64,000 bases of DNA from Chloroflexi bacterium CFX4 (GCA_021404685.1 QWHC01000002.1:186001-250000), one strand, 5' to 3'. Numbered from the stretch's first letter, positions 16,861-25,291 are shown. Numbers and translations: made by a program. Notes: generated by a model not told the origin, from the sequence alone.

Positions 16861-18516
16861 TCACGCCTCGTGGATGGTCACGAACAGTTTTGGACGGCGG
16901 CGCGTTTCGTTATAGAACAGCTTGCTCAGCGCATCTTCCACCTGATCGCGCTTGCGGCTGGCGTTGCCGCCGTTCTGCTCCAACACACGGCGAACGGACT
17001 GCACGCCGCTTTCCAGCAAATTGTTGCCCGTCGTGGAGGTGACAAAGCCATAGGCACGCACTTCCGGCTGGCACAGCACACGCCCGCTGCCGCGCTCAAT
17101 GACGGCAGTGACCACCACCACACCATCGCGTCCTAGCGTCTCGCGCTCACGGATGACGCTCGGATGCACATCGCCCACGCTAGAGCCATCCACAAAGACA
17201 TAGCCGCCCGGCACACGCTCACCAATCGTCATCCGCCCATCGCCGTGAAAGAGCAGTTTTGTGCCGTTTTCCACCACTGCGATGTTTTCGTCAGAAATGC
17301 CCACTTGCAACGCCAACTCGCGGTGTGCCTTCAAATGGCGCAGTTCGCCATGCACAGGCACAAAATTGCGCGGGCGCACCAAGTTCAGCATCAGCTTTTG
17401 TTCTTCTTGGCTGGCGTGACCAGAGACATGCACTGAATCAATTGGATCATAGATGACCTGCGCGCCGCGTTGGAAGAGACGGTTAATGGTGCGGCTGACT
17501 GTCTCCTCGTTGCCGGGGATCGGATGGGCAGAGATGATGACCGTATCGCCCGTCTCGATGTTGAGCTGATTGTGGCGGTTGGTGGCAAGGCGGTTCAGCA
17601 CGGCGCTCGGTTCGCCCTGAGAGCCTGTCACCATCAGCGTGACTTGGTCAGCGGGTAAATAGCGCGCCTCATCGGCGCTGATGATCAGATCATCGGGCAG
17701 GTCAAGATAGCCGAGTTTGGTCGCCATCTTCACATTTTCGGACATGGATGTGCCAAAAATGGCGATCTTGCGCCCGTAGCGCTCGGAAACCCACGCCACC
17801 TGCTGCACCCGCGAGATGAGCGAGGCAAAGCTGGAGACGACGACGCGCCCTTTGGCAGCGCGGAACACCCGATCAAAGGCGCCGTCAATTACGCTCTCGG
17901 AAGGCGTCCAGCCGCGCCGATCGGCATTGGTGCTATCCGAAAAGAGCGCCACGACGCCACGCGCCGAAAAGCTGGCAAGTTTGGCGTAATCCGTCACCCA
18001 ACGATCCACGGGTGTTGGGTCGAACTTGAAGTCGCCGGTGTGGACGAACAAGCCCATCGGCGTATTAATGCCTAGCCCGACGCAATCGGGGATGGAATGA
18101 CAGACGTGAAAGGTCTCGATGCCGAAGGGCGAAAGGTCTATCTTATCGCCCGCCTCAAAGACGTTTAGCGCGACGCGATCCAGCAGGCGTGCCTGGCGCA
18201 GTTTCACCTCCAGCAAGCCCGCCGTCAGCGGTGTGGCATAGATCGGCGCGGGCAAGGCGCTGACGACATGCTGAATGGCGCCGGTATGATCTTCATGCCC
18301 ATGCGTAATGATGATGCCGCGCACGCGCAAGCCGCGCTGTTCGGTCAGGTAGCGAAAATCGGGGATGATGTAGTCAATACCGAGCATGTCGTTTTCGGGG
18401 AACATCAAGCCGGCATCCACAATCAGCACGTCTTTGCCGTACTGAAAAGCCATCATGTTCTTGCCGATCTCGCCCAAGCCACCCAATGGAATCACTTGTA
18501 AGGGCGTATCACTCAT
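16861..18516 (-). CDS. rnj: Ribonuclease J
   Basis: The product is 551 residues from the ATG at 18516; the frame is open to a TTG at 18573 but that would run into a long hairpin. It is a metallo-beta-lactamase/beta-CASP nuclease: LGGLGEIGKNM near the N-terminus, zinc motif THGHEDHTGA (about 70-79), HTGDFKFD, FSDSTNADRRGWT, TGSQGEPSAVL, the beta-CASP motif VHVSGHASQEEQ and VPVHGELRHL. RNase J is a 5'-3' exo- and endonuclease for mRNA decay and rRNA maturation. It has its own promoter and a structured 5' UTR, so feedback control is possible. Confidence 0.96.
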   Translation of the reverse strand: MSDTPLQVIPLGGLGEIGKNMMAFQYGKDVLIVDAGLMFPENDMLGIDYIIPDFRYLTEQRGLRVRGIIITHGHEDHTGAIQHVVSALPAPIYATPLTAGLLEVKLRQARLLDRVALNVFEAGDKIDLSPFGIETFHVCHSIPDCVGLGINTPMGLFVHTGDFKFDPTPVDRWVTDYAKLASFSARGVVALFSDSTNADRRGWTPSESVIDGAFDRVFRAAKGRVVVSSFASLISRVQQVAWVSERYGRKIAIFGTSMSENVKMATKLGYLDLPDDLIISADEARYLPADQVTLMVTGSQGEPSAVLNRLATNRHNQLNIETGDTVIISAHPIPGNEETVSRTINRLFQRGAQVIYDPIDSVHVSGHASQEEQKLMLNLVRPRNFVPVHGELRHLKAHRELALQVGISDENIAVVENGTKLLFHGDGRMTIGERVPGGYVFVDGSSVGDVHPSVIRERETLGRDGVVVVTAVIERGSGRVLCQPEVRAYGFVTSTTGNNLLESGVQSVRRVLEQNGGNASRKRDQVEDALSKLFYNETRRRPKLFVTIHEA

Positions 18517-18550
18517 AGTCTGTTGTTTGGCGCGCCGTGCGGAGTCACGG

Positions 18551-18602
18551 CTGGCGTTCAAGGTGGCAGCCAAAGCCCTTTGGCAACTGCCTTCAACGCC
18601 AG
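18551..18602 (-). promoter_or_regulatory. Long hairpin in the 5' UTR of RNase J
   Basis: Nested arms pair as CTGGCGTT/AACGCCAG (18551-18558 with 18595-18602), GGCAG/CTGCC (18565-18569 with 18587-18591) and GCCAAAG/CTTTGGC (18569-18575 with 18578-18584). About 20 base pairs form a rod between the promoter and the RNase J start codon, ending 34 bases upstream of it. It may be a processing or autoregulation site. Confidence 0.6.
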
Positions 18603-18675
18603 ATCAATGCCTTGGCGCGGCGCAAAACTCCTTCCTGAAACAAGGCTGTGCAGCCCATGCTGCACGCTAAAAAGC

Positions 18676-18704
18676 ATTCTACCATAAGCTGCGCCATCTG
18701 TGAA
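18676..18704 (-). promoter_or_regulatory. Sigma-A-type promoter of RNase J
   Basis: On the minus strand: TTCACA, 17 bases, TAGAAT, preceded by TGG as an extended -10. Predicted transcripts start near 18669, giving a 5' UTR of about 150 bases. Confidence 0.65.
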
Positions 18705-18748
18705 TTTGGGAAGTGCCGCCGTGTTGCCTGCCTGCCGCGAAGCCTGCC

Positions 18749-19495
18749 CTACAGCGCCAACACTTGGCGCGCCAACGCCGAAACTTCCGCCGCATATTCA
18801 GAAGGGTGCTCAATCATCGGGAAATGATCCCAGTCAGGCACAATCCGCAGCACATGGCGCGGCAGCAGCGCTTGATAGTCCGCCACCTGCCCAACCTTCA
18901 GCACGCGCTCACGCGCACCCCATAACAAGCCCGCCCGCACCGCACACGGGCGCAGTCCATTGAACCAATTCGCCGTGATCAGATCGAACATCTGCCCAAA
19001 GACGGCGCAGCGCCGATATTCGGTGAAAAACTGATCCAGATAGGCGCTTGGCACAGGCTGCCGAAAGAGCAAGCGCCGCCACAATGGGCGCATAAAGCGC
19101 GCCGAGAACAGCCATTTGCCCAACGAGCGCATGAAGGGTGGCTGCATTAGCTTGGGAAAGCGGCGCGTTTCCAGCCGTGCACCGACTGGCGCATGTAAAA
19201 TTATGCCCTCAACTGCCTCTGAATGGTACTGCATCAGCTCTAGGACGAATGCGCCGCCAATGCCATGCCCAAGCAGCAGGCGTGGGCGCGGCAGATCAGC
19301 GATCATCTGTCCGAGCCGCTCAGCATAATCGCGCATGGTCTGCAAGGCAGGATCAGGCGGCAGGTCGGCAAAGCCATTCAGGGTGAGCGCGACAAAGCGC
19401 ACCTCAGGCGGCAGGTGCGGCGCGCAACGCGCAAAGCGAAAGGCACCGCCGCCGTTGCCGTGCAGCGCGATCAGGGTCAGCGGTGCATCGTTCAT
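18749..19495 (-). CDS. Alpha/beta-hydrolase fold protein with Gly in place of nucleophile Ser
   Basis: The 248 residues follow the alpha/beta-hydrolase fold: an oxyanion-type HGNGGG near residue 12, a nucleophile-elbow region LLLGHGIGGAF near residue 100 and a C-terminal catalytic-His motif WDHFPMIEHP. The elbow reads G-H-G-I-G where active enzymes have G-H-S-x-G, and the codon is clearly GGC. It may therefore be a catalytically inactive or non-hydrolytic family member. Its start overlaps the stop of the upstream peroxiredoxin remnant (TGATG). Confidence 0.8.
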   Translation of the reverse strand: MNDAPLTLIALHGNGGGAFRFARCAPHLPPEVRFVALTLNGFADLPPDPALQTMRDYAERLGQMIADLPRPRLLLGHGIGGAFVLELMQYHSEAVEGIILHAPVGARLETRRFPKLMQPPFMRSLGKWLFSARFMRPLWRRLLFRQPVPSAYLDQFFTEYRRCAVFGQMFDLITANWFNGLRPCAVRAGLLWGARERVLKVGQVADYQALLPRHVLRIVPDWDHFPMIEHPSEYAAEVSALARQVLAL

Positions 19496-19779
19496 CAGGT
19501 GGTGGTCGGCTGTAAGCGGTGCTGAGCGGCAAGGGCGGGCAGCGCTTGCCAGTTCGGGTGATCGGCGGCGTGCTTAAAGGCGTGCTGCCATGTGATTATG
19601 CCGTTTTCTACCAAGAAAACGCCCGACAGCATCAGCGAATCACCAATCGGCTTCCCGACGAAATGTCCTTTCGCCACTCTCCCTGCTTTTTGCAGCAATG
19701 ATCGGGTTGAAAGGGCTTGACAAAGCCTTTGGAAGTGTGTCACACCTTTTTTCAAGTTGCACCTTAAAAACTTAATCAA
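19495..19779 (-). pseudogene. C-terminal remnant of a peroxiredoxin-like (AhpC/TSA) protein
   Basis: The 94-residue frame resembles only the C-terminal part of the peroxiredoxin-like family. The segment GDSLMLSGVFLVENGIITW and the ending HAADHPNW are typical of it. The thioredoxin-fold N-terminus with the catalytic Cys is missing, and the 214 bases upstream look non-coding on both strands and AT-richer. Its stop overlaps the hydrolase start by one base, as in an operon, so an intact ancestor probably lost its 5' end. A genuine short protein is the less likely alternative. Confidence 0.55.
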
Positions 19780-19993
19780 AAACCGCTCTACAAGGCATCT
19801 GAAATTTCTTTCCGGTCAAATGTAGGGTGAATTAGTCTCAGAAATGTTCGGTTGCCGAAAGGCTCGACCCGTAGAGGGTACTGAAATGTGCATCCAGAAT
19901 ATCTGTAGGGATTGCCTTCATCGTGTTTTGCTAAAGCCTTGCCCTAAGGGACGTTATGGGCAATTTTAGCGCTGTGGCGGGCGGTTTGCCCAA

Positions 19994-20827
19994 CTAGCGG
20001 TAGCGGGCGGCGCGCCTTTCGATCTCGCTGATTGGATCAAGGTCTTTGGGGAAGCGCAGCGCGCCAATGCGAGCGCTGCCATCGGCATCGCGGCGGTGAA
20101 AATCCGTGCCGCCGCTGACCAGCAGGCTGTGCCGTGCGGCGAAGGCGCGCAGCTCACGGATGAGGCGCTGCGAATGATCAGGATAGTAGACCTCAACGCC
20201 ATCCAAGCCCAGCGGCACAAGGCGCTCTAGCAGGGCGCGGTAATCGGGATGCCTGCCGGGGTGCGCCAAAATTGCCACGCCGCCCGCGCCGTGAATCGAC
20301 TCAATGGCTTCCTCAAGGCTGAGCCGTGCGTGCGGCACAAAAGCAGGCGCGCCGTTGGCAAGGTAGCGCTGAAAGGCCTCGCTGATGCTGCCAACACTGC
20401 CCTGCGCGACCAAAGCACGCGCTACGTGCGGTCTGCCCACCGAGCCGCCATGTGCAAAAGCAAAGACGCGCTCCGCCTCCAGCTGAACACCGAGCTGTGC
20501 CAGCTTGTGGATGATGGCGTGAACACGCTCAATACGCCCTGCTTTCAGGCGGTCAAGCAGGCTGTTCAGCGTCGTGTGGGTCGGATCGAAGGCGTAGCCA
20601 AGCATGTGGCGCTCTGCGCCATTTTCTTCGGCGCTTAGCTCAATGCCAGCAAGGACGCGCAAGGTGCTGCCGTGCGCTGCCTTTTGGGCAGGCAACACAC
20701 CCTCTGCCGTATCGTGGTCAGTCAGGGCAATCGCATGTAAGCGGTGGGTAAGGGCTGCCTGCACCACCTCAGCCGGCGTTAGCGCACCATCTGAGGCAGT
20801 GCTGTGCAGGTGCAGATCAACTCGCAT
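19994..20827 (-). CDS. PHP-domain phosphoesterase (RNase AM/TrpH type)
   Basis: The 277-residue protein starts with the PHP metal motif DLHLHSTASDG and has ALTDHDTAEG, GIELSAEENG, HVARALV, AILAHPGRHPDY and a late SGGTDFHRRDADG motif. This set is that of the YciV/TrpH family of 3',5'-nucleotide bisphosphate phosphatases and 5'-3' RNA/DNA exonucleases. Its ATG directly follows the spoVS stop (TAAATG), so the two are translationally linked. Confidence 0.92.
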   Translation of the reverse strand: MRVDLHLHSTASDGALTPAEVVQAALTHRLHAIALTDHDTAEGVLPAQKAAHGSTLRVLAGIELSAEENGAERHMLGYAFDPTHTTLNSLLDRLKAGRIERVHAIIHKLAQLGVQLEAERVFAFAHGGSVGRPHVARALVAQGSVGSISEAFQRYLANGAPAFVPHARLSLEEAIESIHGAGGVAILAHPGRHPDYRALLERLVPLGLDGVEVYYPDHSQRLIRELRAFAARHSLLVSGGTDFHRRDADGSARIGALRFPKDLDPISEIERRAARYR

Positions 20828-21106
20828 TTATGAATTCGCAATGATGCGCGGCTCAACGATCAGCCGCAGCGCGGTGCGCTCCTGTTCTTCAATGGTCACT
20901 TCGGTGAAGTAGGGGATGCAGATCACATCAATGCCATCATCGGCAAGATAGCCGCGTGCAATAGCTGCCGCCTTAATGGCTTGGTTGACCGCACCCGCGC
21001 CAATCGCTTGAATCTCGGCACGGTTGTGTTCGCGCACAACACCAGCGATTGCGCCTGCTACAGCGGTTGACCGTGAACGAGCCGAAACCTTGATTATGTC
21101 TACCAT
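20828..21106 (-). CDS. spoVS: Stage V sporulation protein S (SpoVS/Alba-like)
   Basis: I chose the ATG at 21106 (AAGGA 11 bases upstream), giving 92 residues starting MVDIIKVSARSRSTAVAGAIAG. This is a near-canonical SpoVS sequence with GAGAVNQAIKAAAIARGYL and IPYFTEVTIEEQERTA. SpoVS is a small Alba-like nucleic-acid-binding protein found in many non-sporulating bacteria too. A good promoter lies upstream, and the PHP gene follows without a gap. Confidence 0.96.
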   Translation of the reverse strand: MVDIIKVSARSRSTAVAGAIAGVVREHNRAEIQAIGAGAVNQAIKAAAIARGYLADDGIDVICIPYFTEVTIEEQERTALRLIVEPRIIANS

Positions 21107-21216
21107 GTTCTCGCCATTCCTTAGTGTAATGCGCCGCAATATTTTGCGAACTGCGCGGCGGCGGCTATGAATGCTTATTGATAGGGATACGCCATCGCAA
21201 GGTGCGCTTGCTTTTC

Positions 21217-21245
21217 ATTGTAACGGCAATTCCCTTTGAATCCAA
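21217..21245 (-). promoter_or_regulatory. Sigma-A-type promoter of spoVS
   Basis: On the minus strand: TTGGAT, 17 bases, TACAAT, 111 bases before the spoVS start. Confidence 0.65.
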
Positions 21246-21268
21246 GCACAAATTTTACACTTTTCAGT

Positions 21269-21276
21269 AAGCGCTT
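21269..21276. promoter_or_regulatory. Candidate LacI-family operator
   Basis: The palindromic core AAGCGCTT in the context GTAAGCGCTTGT matches the central part of many LacI/CcpA-type sites. It lies 131 bases upstream of the importer -35 box. No LacI-family regulator gene is in the window. Confidence 0.4.
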
Positions 21277-21407
21277 GTTCATTCGTCAAAAATCCCAAAT
21301 ATTGGTTGGGCGGTGACCGCGTTTGGCGGCGATTGGCTTGCCCAAGCTATTCGCCTATGCGTTTCCCTTAGCCATAAGCGCGCTCTACACGCACTTAAAC
21401 GTTTCGC

Positions 21408-21436
21408 TTGACAGGATTTTGGATCAGGCACATAAT
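21408..21436 (+). promoter_or_regulatory. Sigma-A-type promoter of the sugar ABC operon
   Basis: TTGACA (21408-21413), 17 bases, CATAAT (21431-21436): a near-consensus promoter 67 bases before the binding-protein start. Confidence 0.75.
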
Positions 21437-21503
21437 CACCCACTATCGTGATGCGTTTTTAGCGCGCACGATGCAAAAGGAAGTTTTTAGGAGATTCGCC
21501 GCA

Positions 21504-22796
21504 ATGTATAAGAGACTTCTCGTTTTCGCTGTTGTTCTAGCGCTGCTCGCCATCGGCATCGGCGCTACCTCTCAACCCACCGTTGCTCAGATGAAGATCG
21601 TTTACAACTCTTACGCCAGCGATCCGATTCCGCGTGCCTACACGGAGCAGTTGGTTGCCAATTGGAACGCCGCCAACCCTGATATGCCTGTGGAATTGAA
21701 CATCATCAACCATGAGGACTTCAAGCAAGCGATCCGCACCTACTTGGTGGCAGAGCCTGCACCCGATGTCTTGGATTGGTTCGCCGGCAACCGCGCCCAA
21801 TTCTTCATTTCGCGTGGTCTGATCGCAGACTTCAGCGATGTGTGGGAATCCGAAGGCTGGGATGAGGTCTATCCCGCTGGCTTCAAAGCGCTGGCAACCG
21901 TGGATGACAAACAATATTTCTTGCCAAATAACTACTACTGGTGGGCGCTTTACTTCCGCCCGTCCATCCTTGCCGATGCCGGCTTGGAAGCACCCCAAAC
22001 GTGGGACGATCTGTTGAACGCCTGCCGCGTGCTGAACGATAAAGGCATCATCCCGATCACCATCGGCACGAAGGCACCTTGGCCGGCAGCCGCCTGGTTC
22101 GACTACATCAACATGCGCCTGAATGGCCCGCAGTTCCACCTGGACCTGATGCTGCTCAAGGAAAGCTACACCGACCCACGCGTCAAGGCAACCTTCATGA
22201 AATGGAAGGAACTCTTTGATAACAAGTGCTACATCCCAGACAGTGCTGCGCTAGAGTGGGGCGACGCCCTGACGCCTATGGCACAGGGCAAGGCTGCCAT
22301 GTACCTGATGGGCGGCTTCATTACCGACTCGTGGCAGTTGGCAGCCGCCGGCGATGAGGCACTGATGGCAGACCTCGACTTCACGCGCTTCCCAATCATT
22401 GACCCCATGATGCCCGTCGGCGAAGATGCACCGACCGATGGTGTGTTCCTTGCCGCCAAGGCGGGCAACCTAGAGATGGCGAAGAAGTTCCTTGCCTACA
22501 TGGGTTCGCAGGAAGTGGCGCAGCGCGGCGTGGATGAGCTGGGACGCCTGCCTGTGCGTACCGATGTTAGCACCGAGCGCTTCACCGATGCTCAGAAGAA
22601 GGGCATTAGCTTGATCCAGAGCGCGGATATGGTGGTGCAGTTCTATGACCGCGACACCACGCCCGAAATGGCAGAGCGCGGCTTGAACGCCTTTGCGTCC
22701 TTCTTTGCTGATCCCTCAGAGGCAAACATTGACGCGCTGCTCGCCGATCTGGAAGAGACACGCGCACGCTTGGCTGCTGAGCAGGCAAACGAGTAA
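21504..22796 (+). CDS. Sugar ABC transporter substrate-binding protein (family 1)
   Basis: The start at 21504 has AGGAG 10 bases upstream and opens a 430-residue protein with a Sec signal peptide (MYKRLLVFAVVLALL...TVAQ). The mature protein has the family-1 layout, with YTEQLVANWNAANPDMPVEL, a DVLDWFAGN ligand loop and the hinge region GKAAMYLMGGF. It lacks a lipobox, so it is anchored in some other way or soluble. It heads an importer operon with two permeases and no ATPase gene; a shared MsmK/UgpC-type ATPase elsewhere is expected. Confidence 0.94.
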   Translation: MYKRLLVFAVVLALLAIGIGATSQPTVAQMKIVYNSYASDPIPRAYTEQLVANWNAANPDMPVELNIINHEDFKQAIRTYLVAEPAPDVLDWFAGNRAQFFISRGLIADFSDVWESEGWDEVYPAGFKALATVDDKQYFLPNNYYWWALYFRPSILADAGLEAPQTWDDLLNACRVLNDKGIIPITIGTKAPWPAAAWFDYINMRLNGPQFHLDLMLLKESYTDPRVKATFMKWKELFDNKCYIPDSAALEWGDALTPMAQGKAAMYLMGGFITDSWQLAAAGDEALMADLDFTRFPIIDPMMPVGEDAPTDGVFLAAKAGNLEMAKKFLAYMGSQEVAQRGVDELGRLPVRTDVSTERFTDAQKKGISLIQSADMVVQFYDRDTTPEMAERGLNAFASFFADPSEANIDALLADLEETRARLAAEQANE

Positions 22797-22859
22797 GCGC
22801 AGTATCCCTCGCGCCCTTTCGCCTGTGGCAAAGGGCGAGGCACACATAAGTTCAGGTGT

Positions 22860-22887
22860 TAGGGGCGGGCAAAAAATCCCGCCCCTA
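22860..22887 (+). repeat. Intercistronic GC-rich hairpin between binding protein and permease genes
   Basis: TAGGGGCGGG (22860-22869) and CCCGCCCCTA (22878-22887) form a perfect 10-bp stem around CAAAAAAT. Just upstream is an imperfect hairpin of GCCCTTT/AAAGGGC (about 22807-22838). Stem-loops here often stabilise or attenuate, so that more binding protein than permease is made. The sequence also looks like a dispersed intergenic repeat. Confidence 0.6.
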
Positions 22888-22912
22888 CGTTTATCTGATG
22901 GGAAAATTGCTT

Positions 22913-24160
22913 ATGGGTATCTCAACTATTCTTTTATGGGCAATGGGCGGTACCTTTGCCGCGAATGTGGTGTTTGGTGTGGTCTTTCAGTGGCTGGAAG
23001 CACATCCGCTGCACTTCCTGACCGCGACAACTGCGTTGATCATTGCCTTTTTGGGTGGGCTTTACCTGCGGAATTTAAGGCGGTTGGGCGTCGCTGCCAG
23101 CCCATTGATCGCCGCCCTGAGCCTTGCCGCCAGCACCTTGTTAGGCGTTTGGGCAAGCAGCCTGCTTGGCGGCGTGCTGTTCGGTGTGGAAGCGCGCGCT
23201 GTGCTGCTGATGCAGGGCTTCACCACCGATGTGGGCATTCTGGTCATCTTTGGCGTTCCCTTATTGGCGGGACTCTATACCAACCTTGCCAGTGTGCCAT
23301 ACCTCTTCCTGGGCTTGCCGCTGACGCTCTACTTCATCTGGATTATCTTGCCCACCGTTACCACCGGCTATATCTCGCTGACCAACTGGGATGGCGTCAG
23401 ACCGCTCAACGAAGTGCGCTTCTTAGGCACCGCAAACTTTGATCGGCTCTTTCGGGATCGCAACTTTGGCATCGCCTTCTGGAACAATGTGCGCTGGTTG
23501 GCGTTCTTCCTGCTCATCCCGTCCAGCATGGGCTTGGGCTTAGCGATGATCTTCAACAGCAAGTTCTTGGGTGCGCGTTGGTTCAAGATTGCCTTCTATT
23601 CGCCGTTGGTGATTGCGCCTGTGGTGGTCGGCTTGGTCTTTGAGGCGATGTACCGCCCACAGGACGGCTTGATCAACTCTCTGCTGCGGATCATCTTGGG
23701 CAGCGAGGCGCGCCTGCCCGGCTGGCTGGCAGACCAAAGCCTTGTGATTTGGTGCATCATTGTGGCAGCAGCGTGGCGGCAAGTTGGCTATGTGATGATC
23801 CTCTACCTGGCTGGCTTAAAGAGCCTTGATACCTCGTTGGTAGAGGCTGCCATCGTGGATGGCGCCAACCCTTGGCAGCGCTTTAAGAGCGTGATTTTCC
23901 CGCTGCTGGGACCGGTGACTGTCGTGGTGGCGGTCATCTCGGTGATCGACTCGCTGCGCGCCTTTGACCTTGTGGCGATCATGACACGCGGCGGACCTGC
24001 CAACGCCAGTGAAGTGCTGGCGAACTTCATGTATATGCAAGCCTTCAACAACTATCAGATCGGCTATGGCGCTGCCATTGCGATGGTGCTGCTGCTGCTG
24101 ATGTTGATCTTCATCGTGCCATATCTGCTGCATGTGCGGCGCACTGAGTTGGAATACTAA
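22913..24160 (+). CDS. Sugar ABC transporter permease (MalF-like) with N-terminal membrane extension
   Basis: I prefer the ATG at 22913 (416 residues, GGGA upstream); an ATG at 22898 is also possible. The C-terminal two thirds is a standard MalF-type permease with the EAA loop EAAIVDGANPWQRFKSVIFPLL near residue 318. The first about 130 residues add three or four membrane helices that short MalF-type proteins lack. It should form the channel with the next gene. Confidence 0.92.
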   Translation: MGISTILLWAMGGTFAANVVFGVVFQWLEAHPLHFLTATTALIIAFLGGLYLRNLRRLGVAASPLIAALSLAASTLLGVWASSLLGGVLFGVEARAVLLMQGFTTDVGILVIFGVPLLAGLYTNLASVPYLFLGLPLTLYFIWIILPTVTTGYISLTNWDGVRPLNEVRFLGTANFDRLFRDRNFGIAFWNNVRWLAFFLLIPSSMGLGLAMIFNSKFLGARWFKIAFYSPLVIAPVVVGLVFEAMYRPQDGLINSLLRIILGSEARLPGWLADQSLVIWCIIVAAAWRQVGYVMILYLAGLKSLDTSLVEAAIVDGANPWQRFKSVIFPLLGPVTVVVAVISVIDSLRAFDLVAIMTRGGPANASEVLANFMYMQAFNNYQIGYGAAIAMVLLLLMLIFIVPYLLHVRRTELEY

Positions 24161-24176
24161 GGGTGGGAGTAGTGGT

Positions 24177-25073
24177 ATGACGACAACGACACAACCTTCA
24201 AGTGCCGCGCTGTTCGTCTCGGAAGCGGCGGAAACAGCACGACGGAAACGCGGCAAGCGCTTTCAGCAGATCATCTTTTTCAGCGTGATGCTGCTCTTCA
24301 CGCTCATTTGGCTCATCCCGATGTTCAGCGCGCTGTATACCTCTATCCGTGTGCAGGGCGATCTGACGCGCAACGGCTTTTGGTCGCTGCCCAGCGAGAT
24401 CACCTTAAGCAACTTCGGCACGGCATGGGAACGCGGCATGGTTGGCACCTATCTGGGCAACAGCTTCATCATCACCATTCCTTCGCTGATCGGGATGCTG
24501 TTCCTCTCCTCACTGGCTGCCTATGCCCTAGCACGCTACAAGTTCAAGGGCAATATGCTGCTCTACTTTATGTTTGTGGCAGGCACCATGCTGCCCTTCC
24601 AAATCTTGCTGCTGCCCGTCTTTTACCTGACGACGCGGCTTGGGCTGTATAACCAATTTGGCGGCTTGATCTTGATCCACACTGCCTTTCAGCTTGGCTT
24701 CTGCACCTTTGTGCTGCGGAACTTCATGCGGACGGTGCCGGGTGAGATTCTGGAGGCGGCGCGCATTGATGGCGCGGGCGAGTTCCGCCTGTATTGGCGG
24801 ATCATGATGCCGCTGAGCCTGCCGGCTTTGGCAGCCCTTGCCACGCTGGAGTTCACGTGGATTTTTAACGACTATCTGTGGGCAATTGTGCTGATCAGCA
24901 GCGCCAACAAGAAGCCTGTGACGGCAGGTGTTGCCGCGCTGAAAGGGCAGTTCAACACGGATTGGCCCGTTTTGGTGGCAGGTGCGCTGGTCGCCACTTT
25001 GCCAACGGTCTTTGTATTCACCTTCTTGCAGCGCTACTTCATTCAGGGCTTAACGCTCGGTTCGGGCAAGTAA
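24177..25073 (+). CDS. Sugar ABC transporter permease (MalG-like)
   Basis: The ATG at 24177 (GGGAG upstream) gives 298 residues with six membrane helices and the EAA loop EAARIDGAGEFRLYWRIMMPL near residue 198. It starts 16 bases after the first permease gene and is its partner. Confidence 0.94.
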   Translation: MTTTTQPSSAALFVSEAAETARRKRGKRFQQIIFFSVMLLFTLIWLIPMFSALYTSIRVQGDLTRNGFWSLPSEITLSNFGTAWERGMVGTYLGNSFIITIPSLIGMLFLSSLAAYALARYKFKGNMLLYFMFVAGTMLPFQILLLPVFYLTTRLGLYNQFGGLILIHTAFQLGFCTFVLRNFMRTVPGEILEAARIDGAGEFRLYWRIMMPLSLPALAALATLEFTWIFNDYLWAIVLISSANKKPVTAGVAALKGQFNTDWPVLVAGALVATLPTVFVFTFLQRYFIQGLTLGSGK

Positions 25074-25077
25074 GCCT

Positions 25078-25101
25078 GTGGGCGGGACACTTCCCGCCCA
25101 C
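25078..25101 (+). terminator. Hairpin after the sugar ABC operon
   Basis: GTGGGCGGGA (25078-25087), loop CACT and TCCCGCCCAC (25092-25101) form a perfect 10-bp stem 5 bases after the stop codon. It has no T tract, so it may stabilise the 3' end rather than terminate efficiently. Confidence 0.55.
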
Positions 25102-25244
25102 CTCCGATCCCTTTTCCCGTCGGGCGAGCGGCGTCTCACGCCTTGAGCAGCGGCGCCAAAGCGCATCCCTACACCACACTTCACCGCACGGGCAGAACGC
25201 CCATACCCTTGCAGTTCACCTCTTACGCCGCGCCCGCTGAACTT

Positions 25245-25253
25245 TGGTATAAT
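25245..25253 (+). promoter_or_regulatory. Extended -10 promoter of yqeY
   Basis: TGGTATAAT is a perfect extended -10 (TATAAT at 25248-25253), 38 bases before the YqeY start. No good -35 is visible, as is common for extended -10 promoters. Confidence 0.65.
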
Positions 25254-25291
25254 AGAAATTCTGATGAGCATACATTTTTGAAGGATTACCT

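Larger units (their letters stand above)
21107..21503. other. Divergent regulatory region between spoVS and the sugar ABC operon
   Basis: This 397-base AT-richer gap holds the spoVS promoter, a LacI-type operator candidate and the substrate-binding-protein promoter, listed separately. I see no gene in it; the frame open upstream of 21504 includes the -35 box and is not coding. Confidence 0.6.

Noticed and set aside
21408-21503. Upstream TTG start for the sugar-binding protein
   Set aside because: The TTG is the first part of the TTGACA -35 box, and a signal peptide with a good ribosome-binding site starts at 21504.
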